DNA of 64,000 nt from assembly GCA_022575985.1 (NCBI GenBank), contig JAKSXM010000040.1:12480001-12544000 (forward strand). Direction: 5' to 3'. Positions 21,469 to 30,891 of the stretch are shown piece by piece. A model generated the notes under the pieces. That model saw only the letters and a list, made by a program, of their open reading frames with translations, had not been told where the DNA came from and did no database searches. The position numbers and the translations under genes are program-made. Source of the stretch: Anagrus nilaparvatae. Its lineage: Eukaryota; Arthropoda; Insecta; Hymenoptera; Mymaridae. Numbering within the stretch: position 1 is the stretch's first letter; every line of letters begins with the position of its first letter.

Positions 21469-21542
21469 AGCGTCTGTAGCACATACACTAACACACACAG
21501 CTACACTGATGAGATCTATGTGTTAGTGTTGATCGAAACGCT
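21469..21542 (+). ncRNA. Type III hammerhead ribozyme, copy 1
   Basis: Stem III AGCGT (21469-21473) pairs with ACGCT (21538-21542). The cleavage site is after C21474 in GTC. Stem I is TGTAGC (21475-21480) with GCTACA (21500-21505). The core CTGATGA is 21506-21512. Stem II is GATC (21513-21516) with GATC (21531-21534). The core GAA is 21535-21537. All invariant core residues, the G10.1-C11.1 pair and the A15.1-U16.1 pair are present. The open helix is stem III, hence type III. Loops I (19 nt) and II (14 nt) share an 11-nt perfect complementarity. The ribozyme would cut its own RNA to 2',3'-cyclic-phosphate and 5'-OH ends. Confidence 0.92.
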
Positions 21543-21971
21543 AGGTACCTTCTGTACCGACATTTAAAAACCGCGTAAATTCAAATTTTTAAATAAGTTT
21601 AAAAATTCATCTAATGTCGCCGCTTTGTATGCCTTAATAAAAAAAGAGATGACGATAAGCATCCGCATATAAAAAGCGTGGGCGATGAATTTGTAAATTC
21701 ATTTAATACCATGTACTCGTAAAAAGGTCCATTATAAATATTATTGTTTAAGAATTACAAACGAGTAATAAAAATTATTAATTTTCATATATAGAGCTTG
21801 GACCTAATAACGCTCTGAGTTATAACATTCAACTCGCATTTTAATAAATATATATATATAACATCATTTCTTATATACAGAACAGATGGCTAAAGCAATG
21901 TGAGTCGTCCTCACAAGTGCTAAAATCGCCATTTGTTAACTATATAAGAAAAATAAGGACGTGTTTACATC

Positions 21972-22045
21972 AGCGTCTGTAGCACATACACTAACACACA
22001 CAGCTACACTGATGAGATCTATGTGTTAGTGTTGATCGAAACGCT
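21972..22045 (+). ncRNA. Type III hammerhead ribozyme, copy 2
   Basis: Identical to copy 1 over all stems, core and loops, displaced by exactly 503 bp; cleavage follows C21977. The two cleavage sites define the monomer 21475-21977. The third, partial unit (from 22181) ends before the ribozyme. Confidence 0.92.
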
Positions 22046-22265
22046 AGGTACCTTCTGTACCGACATTTAAAAACCGCGTAAATTCAAATTTTTAAATAAG
22101 TTTAAAAATTCATCTAATGTCGCCGCTTTGTATGCCTTAATAAAAAAAGAGATGACGATAAGCATCCGCATATAAAAAGCGTGGGCGATGAATTTGTAAA
22201 TTCATTTAATACCATGTACTCGTAAAAAGGTCGATTATAAATATTATTGTTTAATAATTTAACAA

Positions 22266-23529
22266 TATTCCATAATTTTATTTTCATTTTATTCTAAAGT
22301 TTTCATTTTTACTAGTTTTAAGTCACGGCGCGCTATTTTAGTTAAAATAGCAACAAATTTTACTTATATTTTATTTTAATCCGCTGATTTTGAGGCTAAT
22401 TTAACGATTAACCATGTTTTCAGCCACTAGGGGTCGCCTAAAGCTGATCTAGACAAAATTAATTATGAATTGTAATTTTAATTTCGTTTATATAAATAAC
22501 CGCCATTGCCTAACTTAACTTAACGGTATTCCATCTTAGGATCTAAATAATAATGGTTTAACCAAAATCCCGCAGACATCCTCTGGTCTGCGTGGCAAGC
22601 CAAAATCAGGACTCATTAACTTATACTTAACACAAATTTTAATTTTGGGTCCTATTTCTAACTTAAATTTTAAGACCTAACCGGAATGGGTATAGACGGT
22701 ATATGCTGTGTTGACTGGGTTTTTACTCGATTTTGAAAACCTGCATTATAATTCGCAATCACAATTTTATTATGGGGACGATAATCCCGGGAATCTTATT
22801 GCTGTAATAACACTAAGAACAGCTTTACACAATACCTGTTTTCAATTATTCATTTGATTTTTAAATAAATAATTGAATCAAATTCCCCCTTTTAATAATG
22901 TAATTTATAAATTTTTTATTTCCTTAATTGTGTAGTGTGAATTTCTGTGTGTAAATTAGTGTTTTATGTAATTATGTGTTATAAAAATGACAGTATTCAT
23001 GTTTAGTTTTTGTTTTGTGAGAAAGAATTTGTGAAATTCTTGTTCATAATTAATTAATTTATTTAAATCTTGAAGCCCCAAAAGTTCTACTTAGCCCTAA
23101 TTCCTAAAAATTTATGCGCTATTTCAGGTTTGCAGAGTAGTTCTACAGAATTTATGTCCAAGTCTTGCAGAATAAGTTACATATTAATATTTAGCAAGAC
23201 TTGGAGAAGTTTCATGTATTTCGGCAAACAGCGGAGCTCCAGGAGAAGCTATTTTCCAAGTTTAGGATCATTGCAAGAGCTAAAATTTGTAGTTTCCCAC
23301 CTATAAGCCAAACGGAATTGCATTTATTGTTTCTAACTTCCTAATAAAGTTCCTAAACCCAAGTTAAAGAAGCTTTTAAGTTATAATATCCAAAATTTGC
23401 CTTATTTTAAAATTTCACTAAAATATTTTGTACTTAAAGTACTGGAGTTTTGTTCCGCATGATTAAAGGCTAATTTAAACTTGTTTGCACTATTTTACTT
23501 ATTAAATAATTTTAGAATCTTAATAGAAA
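22266..23529. other. AT-rich non-coding stretch
   Basis: No supportable gene. The open frame at 23070-23306 starts from a non-ATG codon and has no recognised content; it spans a hairpin around AAGTCTTGC (23160-23202). This block and 41195-43170 are the two halves of the DNA into which BEL element 3 inserted. Confidence 0.4.
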
Positions 23530-23534
23530 GTAGC

Positions 23535-23759
23535 TGGTGTGAAAACACACCTTTAATATTATATACTTAAAAATCACTCCTTATATTAATGTAAGAAAGA
23601 GAGAGTAACTACGCGTACACTCGACCTCCGGTCAGAGTGCGTCTAACCGTCATACAAAGCGGTTGTCTTTATTAAAAAACGCACATCATTAAAAGTAATA
23701 GTCTTTTTATACTTTATTTTATATTATTATCATCACCTTTTCCTATACAGTCCATAATA
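23535..23759 (+). repeat. 5' LTR of BEL element 3
   Basis: 225 bp beginning TGGTGTGAAAACACACC; contains CTACGCGTACACTCG and CATACAAAGCGGTTGTC, shared with 40965-41189. Confidence 0.92.
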
Positions 23760-23761
23760 TT

Positions 23762-23781
23762 TGGTCCCTCGGCCATAAAAG
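23762..23781 (+). promoter_or_regulatory. Primer-binding site of BEL element 3
   Basis: TGGTCCCTCGGCC follows the LTR by 2 bases. It resembles the element 4 site and differs from elements 1 and 2. Confidence 0.65.
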
Positions 23782-25580
23782 ATTTTTAAAAAAAGTGTTT
23801 AAAAAAAAAAAAACATCGAGTCCGTGGCTTATGGTGATACAAAAAGAAAAATAAAAGTTAAAAAAAGAGAACGCCATGCGGTGAAATTTTCTCTTTAAAA
23901 ATTTATTATAACAGTGCTTTTTTTTATGGTGGTGATCAAAATTAAATAAAACAAAGTTAAGTTAATAAAAAAAAAAAAAATAAGCAAGATAGAAGACAGT
24001 GAGCGCAGTAGCTTAGAGCTAGCACTCGTGCCTGTCGTCCGGGCAAGTCGAGTTCGAGACTCATAGCACCCATTCTGTTTTTATTTTTCTTAAAAATAAA
24101 TATTTAATTTATTAAATATTTATTTTCAATAAAAGTGAAAGTAGAATTTGAATACTGCGTGATCGACTGTGCTCTCGGAAGTTTTGGTGGTTTCCTTCAG
24201 TACCGGCGAATGCCAGCACAGTTTCTAATATCAAAGACGTTCTACTAACGCAATTACCTTCCCAATTCCTAATCATCCTCCTTCAACATTTGCATGTGAA
24301 TCCCCTACTTTATACTATTTCTTTATACTAACACTTGCCCCTTCAATTTTCTTTAAGTGCATCAATGTATGCATAAATGTGTACATTGACCCTTATAAGA
24401 AATAAATCAACATATGTAATTGTTGAAGGCCTCTGCCAATCTTGGTGTGCCCACGTGCAAAAGAGGTAAACAATAAATACAAATAGTGAAAATAAAACTT
24501 AAAAAAAAAAAAACAAAAAAACGTGCAAATATTTATATAAAAATTTTTTTCTTCTACATGGCTGTGCAAGTGATTTCAAGAACTTTTTTTTTATATAAAA
24601 TAATATAGACGTTTTCAAAAAATAAATAAAAAAAAAGAGAGAAGAAAAAACGGATTTTTCCCAAAAGGAAGGGGCTAAAATAAAAAAAAAGAAGAAAAGT
24701 GAAAGAAGGAATTTTCAATACAAAATTTTTTTTTGATGAAGAACAAGAAAGAAAAGACGGAAGTCATTTTTCATCATCTTCATATGTCCATCTCTCTCTT
24801 TCTTTTATCAACTTGAAGAAGTCGGAACGGGAACTCCAAAATTTAAAAAAAAAAAATCAAATTTCGATTTCCGTTTTAAAAGGAGGGGAGGATATAAAAA
24901 TTCATTGTCAAATTCCGCCATCTTAGTGCAAGCAGAAAACAACCAGCAAGAAGAGAAATCAGCGGCGCAAGAAAGTAGAAAAATTCGTCGTCGTTGCTTC
25001 GCCATTTTTTTTTTCTTGATACCAGCAGACGACAACGTGGATGCCGCCTTATTGCTTTAAGTTATGTTGTCTTTTTCTTAACTCTTTCTTCTTTCTTAAT
25101 TTTTTCTTTTTGGTTAATAAAAACATTAACTTTAAACTTTAAAAAAAAAAATCTTTTTCTTTCTTTTTTTTTTTAAATTAAAAGTTATATGAAAAATAAA
25201 TTAAATTCTTTCAAATTGAATTGAAAATAAGCTATCTTAAATTAAAAAAAAAATAAATTATTAAAAAAAAAACACATTCTGCCTAAAGGGACAGTAAATA
25301 ATTTTTTAAAAAATAAATATTTACTTACTTAAGGCAAATAACTCTTAAGTGTCAAGTAATCTGTTCTTCTATGTATATATATGTATATTTTTACTATTAC
25401 TCTCTCTTTCATTAAAATTAAAATTTAAATTCATTTTTTAATTAAAAATTAAAGATCAATTAAAATTAATTAAGTAAAATTCATTTAAGATTATTATTTT
25501 AAATTTAAATCTATTCAAAAATTTTTAAACTTTCAATTAAAATCACTAATTCTTTAAAAATTACAATTATAATCAATTTT
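23782..25580 (+). other. Leader of BEL element 3, part 1
   Basis: Non-coding purine- and A-rich leader. It includes the tRNA-like segment at 24000-24068. Open frames here (24699-24926, 24994-25176) are lysine/phenylalanine-rich low complexity and are not called. The leader continues at 34556 after element 2. Confidence 0.6.
24000..24068 (+). ncRNA. tRNA-like (SINE-head-like) sequence in leader
   Basis: GTAGCTTAGAGCTAGCAC resembles a D arm/A box. TGCCTGTCGTCCGGGCA can fold as an anticodon arm. GAGTTCGAGACTC resembles a T arm/B box (GTTCGA). Order and spacing are tRNA-like, but the acceptor stem does not pair convincingly. It is most likely a tRNA-derived remnant captured in the retrotransposon leader rather than a working tRNA gene. 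Confidence 0.35.
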
Positions 25581-25584
25581 GCCT

Positions 25585-25801
25585 TGTGGTAGTTGATGGA
25601 TAAATAAGGAAAATGGTGGTGTTTAAATAAATATAACTGATATTTAGCACTATGTACGTTTATTATAATGCAAGCCGATGTAGCATCGGTAATGGTTGCC
25701 GGAGCACTGAATTTATGCTCCGCAACAGTAATACTTCTTCAGAGGGCGCCTCTCATACTTTACACACACACACGCACACACGATATATTATGTACGCAAC
25801 A
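25585..25801 (-). repeat. 3' LTR of BEL element 2
   Basis: 217 bp (plus-strand view TGTGGTAGTTGATGG...GCAACA); matches 34335-34551. Confidence 0.92.
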
Positions 25802-26096
25802 TTTGCAAAAAAAAGATAAAATTCAATATAAAATAAAAAGAAAATGTTTAAACATGTGGTGGCTGGAAATTGAGAAGAAAAAAAGAAATATTTACAGTTA
25901 AAAATTTGGCCTTTTCAAACCATTATTTCTAATCTATAATATACAAAAAATCAATTTTAATAACTTATAATAACAGAACATATTTACAATAAAAAAATTA
26001 AAAATCACAATAAATAATGATGTATTTACACAATAATTATATTTACAAATACAATTTTGTTTTGAAAAACCTTTTTTTTTTCTAATTTAAAAAATC

Positions 26097-27428
26097 TCAC
26101 TGTTTTTCCTCATCCAACACATCTAATAAAATTAACTTGTGTATTGGGCGTTTTAAAGTGGTTGATCCCGTCTTGAGAGTTACAACCCTCACCAAACCAT
26201 CAGGACCCTTGTGTACCCCGATAACTTTTGCTAACGGCCAATAAGAGGGGGGCATGGTCTCATCAGAGATCAACACCACATCATTTATTTCTATATTTTT
26301 TTTTTCTAATTGCCACTTGTGACGTTCCTGCAGAGTTTGCAGATACTCAGTGGACCATGATCGCCACCAGTCTTGTAATTTTTGCTGAATGAGCTTATAC
26401 CTATTTGAAAGGGGTATATTTTGATCCAGATAATTATTCTCTGGCAAAATATTATTGTTTGATTGTGTGAGCAGGAAAGCAGGGGTTAAAAATTTGTTAT
26501 CAGACGGATCGTCTTTTAAAGGTATGAGTGGTCGGGAATTGAGGCAAGCCTCAATCTGCTTTAGCAGAGTATTGAACTCTTCATAAGTAAGTAAATGGTT
26601 ACCTACTACTCTCCGAATATGGTGTTTCACGGACTTTACCGCTGCTTCCCAGATTCCCCCAAAATGAGGCGCTCCCGGAGAGTTAAACGTCCAGTTCGTA
26701 CCCTCGTTGGTAAGAGAACCCACAAGTTCCTGCATATAGACAGAAGATTCCATATACATTTCTTTGAGGATTCGATCTGCGCCAACAAAGGTAGTCCCTT
26801 GGTCGCTAAACAAACCGGAACATTGCCCTCGAGTTGCGGTAAATCTTCTAAAGGCAGCAATAAAATCCGGACTAGAATACCCAGTTACCAGCTCAAGATG
26901 GACGGCTTTGGTGGTCATACAGACGAACACTGCTATGTAAGCCTTGTACATGGTTTTATGAGAACCGCGACCTCTATACCTTAAAATTGAGAAGGGGCCA
27001 GCATAATCTACTCCACTAAAGCGAAACGGTTTATCTGGCATGATTACCCTTGATGCGGGAAGTATTCCCATCTTTTGTATAGAGAGATTGGAACCATAAC
27101 GACGACAAATATTACATTTATATACGCAGCTTCTAACCAAATTTCTAGCTTTCACTACCCAGAATTCCTGACGCAATGTAGATAAAGTTAGCCTAACTCC
27201 TCCGTGCAACATAGATTTATGACAATGCTCTACCAATAATTTTGAAAATTGACCTTGATATGGCAAGATCCATGGATGTTTTTGGTCATGATCCAACAAC
27301 GACCAATAAATCCTACCCCCTAATCTGAATAAATTTTGCTCAAGAAAAAGATCTAATCTTCTTAGATTTAAGTCTTGCATAGGTTTACCATTTTTTAGCA
27401 AAGAAATATCGACTTCAAAATAAGCTCT
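26097..27428 (-). pseudogene. BEL/Pao integrase and C-terminal tail (element 2)
   Basis: A long open frame of over 430 codons from 27401 to 26097, in the same frame as the upstream RNase H part but separated from it by TAG near 27427. Domains: H2C2 zinc region (HKSMLHGG, KCNICRRYG), DDE core with GVDYAGPF (Asp), FSDQGTTFVGA (Asp) and APHFGGIWEAAVK (Glu), then the DUF5641-like tail (NDVVLISDETMPPSYWPL, LKRPIHKLI). All key residues are present, so this part itself looks intact. It would catalyse cDNA insertion. Confidence 0.88.
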
Positions 27429-28733
27429 CTAAATGATAAATATCCAGAGTTTTTTAGCTCGGGTGATTTCCTCAATAGACACTAACTTCGGAAAACAACA
27501 ACGATACTTTACCAAAAACCAAGAGTTCTTAACTAAGTCAGATTGCTCTGACAAGTTCACTAATTTACTTCTCACCCTCAATAACAACTTATCTATAAAA
27601 CGAAGAACATATGAGGTTATTCGAAGAAGTTTTTTCAAAGATGAGTATTTATTAATCAAATCCCAAACTTGAACTTCACAACTTTGTTTTTTAGCAACGA
27701 CGTTACAATTTATTGCTGTAACATTTACTGACTTACTTTGAAATTCCATGAAATCGTCTCCAGATTTATCCAAAGTCACACCCCCATCCCACCAAAGAGA
27801 AAAGTCCTTTAGTTGCAAAGGTGGCAGGCCCCTAGAAATACAATCAGCTGGGTTGTCGTGCGTTCGAACATGGTTCCAATAAGCCTCAGGGATTAACGCA
27901 TGGATTTTAGAACATCTGTGAGCAACATACATTTCCCATTTAGATGGGTGGTCTTTAAGCCAATAAAGTACGTCTGTAGAATCCGTGAAAAGATAAATTC
28001 TTACAGTGTCCAATCTCAGAGCTTTGAGAACCTTAACCGATAATCTAGCTAGTAAAAGAGCCGCATTTAATTCCAGTCTTGGTATTGTTAAAAGTGGCTT
28101 AATAGGCGCAACTTTAGATTTAGCTTGGATTAAATGAACAGAACTAACACCATTATACGTAACCTTGAGGTATGTGCAGGCAGCATAAGCAAATTTTGAG
28201 GCATCTGCAAAACCAAAAAGCTCGTATTCTGCATTAGGAACATAGTTTAGCCATCTTTTGATTTTGATGTCCTTTACAGCTGATATATCATTGTGCCAAC
28301 TTAAGAATTCATCTCTCAAAGGGGGGGGTGACATTTCATCCCAGCCAATTTTCGCCAACCATAACTTCTGCATAAAAATTTTGGCAGTAATAATAACCGG
28401 AGCCAACCAACCTAGGGGGTCAAAAAATTTGGCTATGATAGAAAGCACCTTCCTCTTTGTGAGATCACCCTCAAGTTGATCAATAACTAGATCAAAGGTA
28501 AATTCATCAGAGTCTGGACACCAGTTTAGACCCAACAACCCGAAGCAAGAATTGGATTTGGGTGAAGCACATGCTGAGCTAGGAAAATTTAGCAACTTTT
28601 CATCATTAGCTGACCACTTATGGAGGGAGAAACCACCCACCTTGCAAATTCCCACTAAATCTTTTTGCTTATCTAAAGCTTCAGCTAATGTGTGGCCACC
28701 AGACAGTGTATCATCCATATATGTTTCCATATA
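27429..28733 (-). pseudogene. BEL/Pao RT C-terminal part and RNase H (element 2)
   Basis: Open from about 28730 to 27429. It begins METYMDDTLSGGH, which contains the RT catalytic YMDD, and continues with DPLGWLAPVIITAKI (RT thumb/connection), FADASKFAYAAC and LFTDSTDVLYWLKDHP (RNase H-like), NPADCISRGLPP, and the linker LLRITSYVLRF. The first 31 codons duplicate those at 29586-29494, because leader DNA was inserted here. It ends at a TAG that most likely arose from CAG. Confidence 0.88.
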
Positions 28734-28734
28734 T

Positions 28735-29488
28735 GTTGTATTTTTAAAGTATAACTTAAAATATCAAATTCAATATGTAAATCCTAGAAATTACCAGCCC
28801 AAACTGAAAGATTTATACAAAAATAAAGAAAAATTTATACTTAAGGTAACAAAAAAAAATAATTTAAGTTTAATCAAAAGTATTATGAAAAAATTAAAAA
28901 GAAAATCTTTCAAATTGTGCTAGAGAATTTTTAATGTGGCATTTTTCCCCAATGATTCAGTGAATCACCTCTATAAAATTAATTGGGTTATAATATAAAA
29001 AATATTTCGAAAGAAAGTTTATTAATCGTAAGACACAATGTATTTCGCAAAGGTCCTGAAGCCGGATAAAATCATCACCCCCAACTCTGGATCAACCACT
29101 TCAATTTGATAAAAAGGAAATAATATTTTATAATGACTATAGTTTGATAATTGGGTGACAAATAATACATAAAAGCTCTGATACGCAGTGAAATTTTAAA
29201 AATCAAAAAGAATTACAAAAAAAAATTTTATTAAAACAAAATAATTTTTATTTCACTTGCACGTATTTTTTTTTTTCATTTGATAGCAACTTTAAAGCAA
29301 AATTAATTAACAATTTTTATCAATTTATTAAAAAGAAAATGTTTTGACTTGATTAAATATCATGGATAAAAGATTAAATAATTTATAGTTTAATAGCTAA
29401 TCGTCAATTTTTACAAGATTATAAAGCAAACACAAAATAACATACACGCTCCTCTGAAAATTGTTACACATTAATACAATATAATTTT
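28735..29488. repeat. 754-bp leader copy inserted in RT of element 2
   Basis: Identical by eye to 32474-33227, the leader between the 5' LTR and gag of the same element. On either side the RT coding sequence is duplicated for 93 bp (28641-28733 and 29494-29586). Two to five filler bases sit at the joints. It breaks RT at YMDD. Confidence 0.9.
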
Positions 29489-30888
29489 GCAAACTTGCAA
29501 ATACCCACTAAATCTTTTTGCTTATCTAAAGCTTCAGCTAATGTGTGGCCACCAGACAGTGTATCATCCATATATGTTTCCATATTAAGAATGTCCACAG
29601 CCAAAGGAAAATTTCTCCCCTCATCAATGGCTAATTGCCTAATGACTCTATTTGCTAAATAAGGACTGCTTATCATACCATAAGTGACTGTATTAAGCGA
29701 CCATACTTGAATAGTTTTGTTTTGATCAGAACGCCACAAAATCTGCTGAAACTTTCGGTCATCTTCGTGGACTAGGATTTGCCTAAACATCTGCTCAATG
29801 TCAGATACAAAGACAAATCTATATTTCATCCAATTGATCAATAACTCAGCTAAGTCCGGAAGTAGCTTTGGCCCACAGTGTAATAAATTATTAATTGAAA
29901 CCTTATCATAGTCTCTAGCTGAACCATTGAACACTGAACGAAATTCGCCCGAAGAGCCGAGAATTCCGTGATGTGGAAGAAAATAGCAATCGATTTCTGG
30001 CAGAGGGGATTCAAGAAGCGACATATGACCTGTATCATCATAATTTTGCATAAATGCCTTATATGCTTGAGCGAACTTTTAGTCGTTTAGAAATTTAGCT
30101 TCCATCCTTTCCAAAACTCTCTTTGCATTTTGATGAGATCCTCTGAACTTCAAATTAACACTATCAGGATCTTTAAAAGCTAATCTTACCACGTAACGTC
30201 CATCAGAATTGCGATAAAAAGTTTTGGAGAAGAATTCTTCACAAGCTTGTTCGTCAGGAGTGAGTAACGATTTAGAAGAAACAGCGACCTCCTCCTGCTG
30301 CCAAAATCTTTCTAAATTGAATGATAGATTCTCTTCCTCTATTGGAAGATCAGTGGCCAATAAACAATTAAAACCTTTCCCTAAATTCCCAGAAATTATC
30401 CAACCTAACTTAGAATTTGTAGCAATCGGCTGAGAGTCTGAACCTCTACGATTTTGGCCCTCAATTAATGACGAATGTACAGTTGTACTTAGCAAAACGT
30501 CAATCTGTCCTCGCTCATTAAAATGTGGGTCAGCAAGCTCTAAGTCCGATAAGTAATCAAGATTTTTTATTTGGAAATTTACATTTGGTGAATATGAGGT
30601 AATTTTAGGTATGACAAACGCATCAATATTTACCACAAAATCTGAGAAAAAATGCGGCCTAATATCAAAATTTACTAATTGAGTAGAAGTTAACTCACTG
30701 TTGCCCCCGACGCCAGAGATTGGTAAAAAAGTTGATACTTTTGGAATTTTCAGCTTTTTAAGCAATGACCTACTTATGAAAGAGGCTTGAGAGCATTGAT
30801 CTATCAGTGCCCTAGCTAAGAAATCACAACCAAAACTATTTGATACTTTTATTACGGCTGTAGGCAACAACGAGCTATTAGCTAATTG
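29464..30888 (-). pseudogene. BEL/Pao protease and RT N-terminal part (element 2)
   Basis: From codon CAA 30888 after the gag TGA. It has the protease motif ARALIDQCSQASFIS, LPISGVGG and the conserved DLERFWQQEE linker, then a TAA near 30076. RT follows with LPHHGILGSSGEFRSVFNGS, FVSDIEQMFRQI (motif A Asp) and TYGMISSPYLANR, and the YMDD block before the leader insertion at 29488. The last eight residues come from the inserted leader. The TAA and the insertion inactivate RT; the rest is well conserved. Confidence 0.88.
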
Positions 30889-30891
30889 TCA
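30883..30891 (-). promoter_or_regulatory. Candidate stop-codon readthrough site, TGA CAA TTA
   Basis: The gag frame ends TCA TGA and continues CAA TTA in the same frame into protease. CAR-YYA immediately after a stop codon is the tobamovirus-type readthrough context. Element 1 has TGA AAA TTA at the homologous place (5656-5664). Confidence 0.55.

Larger units (their letters stand above)
21173..22253 (+). mobile_element. Retrozyme-like insertion: tandem 503-bp hammerhead units
   Basis: A discrete 1081-bp insertion flanked by the 12-bp direct repeat ATAATTTAACAA (21161-21172, 22254-22265), read as a target-site duplication. It holds 2.15 head-to-tail copies of a 503-bp unit: GTGGGCGATG starts at 21175, 21678 and 22181. 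I noticed a single difference between the two full units (GGTCGATT versus GGTCCATT). Each full unit contains a complete hammerhead ribozyme, so a transcript would self-cleave into 503-nt monomers. No ORF, LTR, primer site or A tail is present. This fits retrozymes, non-autonomous hammerhead retroelements known in plants and animals. The pDo500 satellite of Dolichopoda cave crickets is a roughly 500-bp insect precedent. Mobilisation by Penelope-type RT is inference. Confidence 0.88.

Noticed and set aside
21175..22255. CRISPR-like or LTR interpretation of the 503-bp repeats
   Set aside because: Units are contiguous without spacers, and there is no interior, primer site or purine tract between them.
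24699..25176. Three open frames in the leader of BEL element 3
   Set aside because: Poly-A/poly-T driven low complexity; both strands equally open.
26595..26984. 129-codon plus-strand frame
   Set aside because: Shadow of the minus-strand integrase of BEL element 2.
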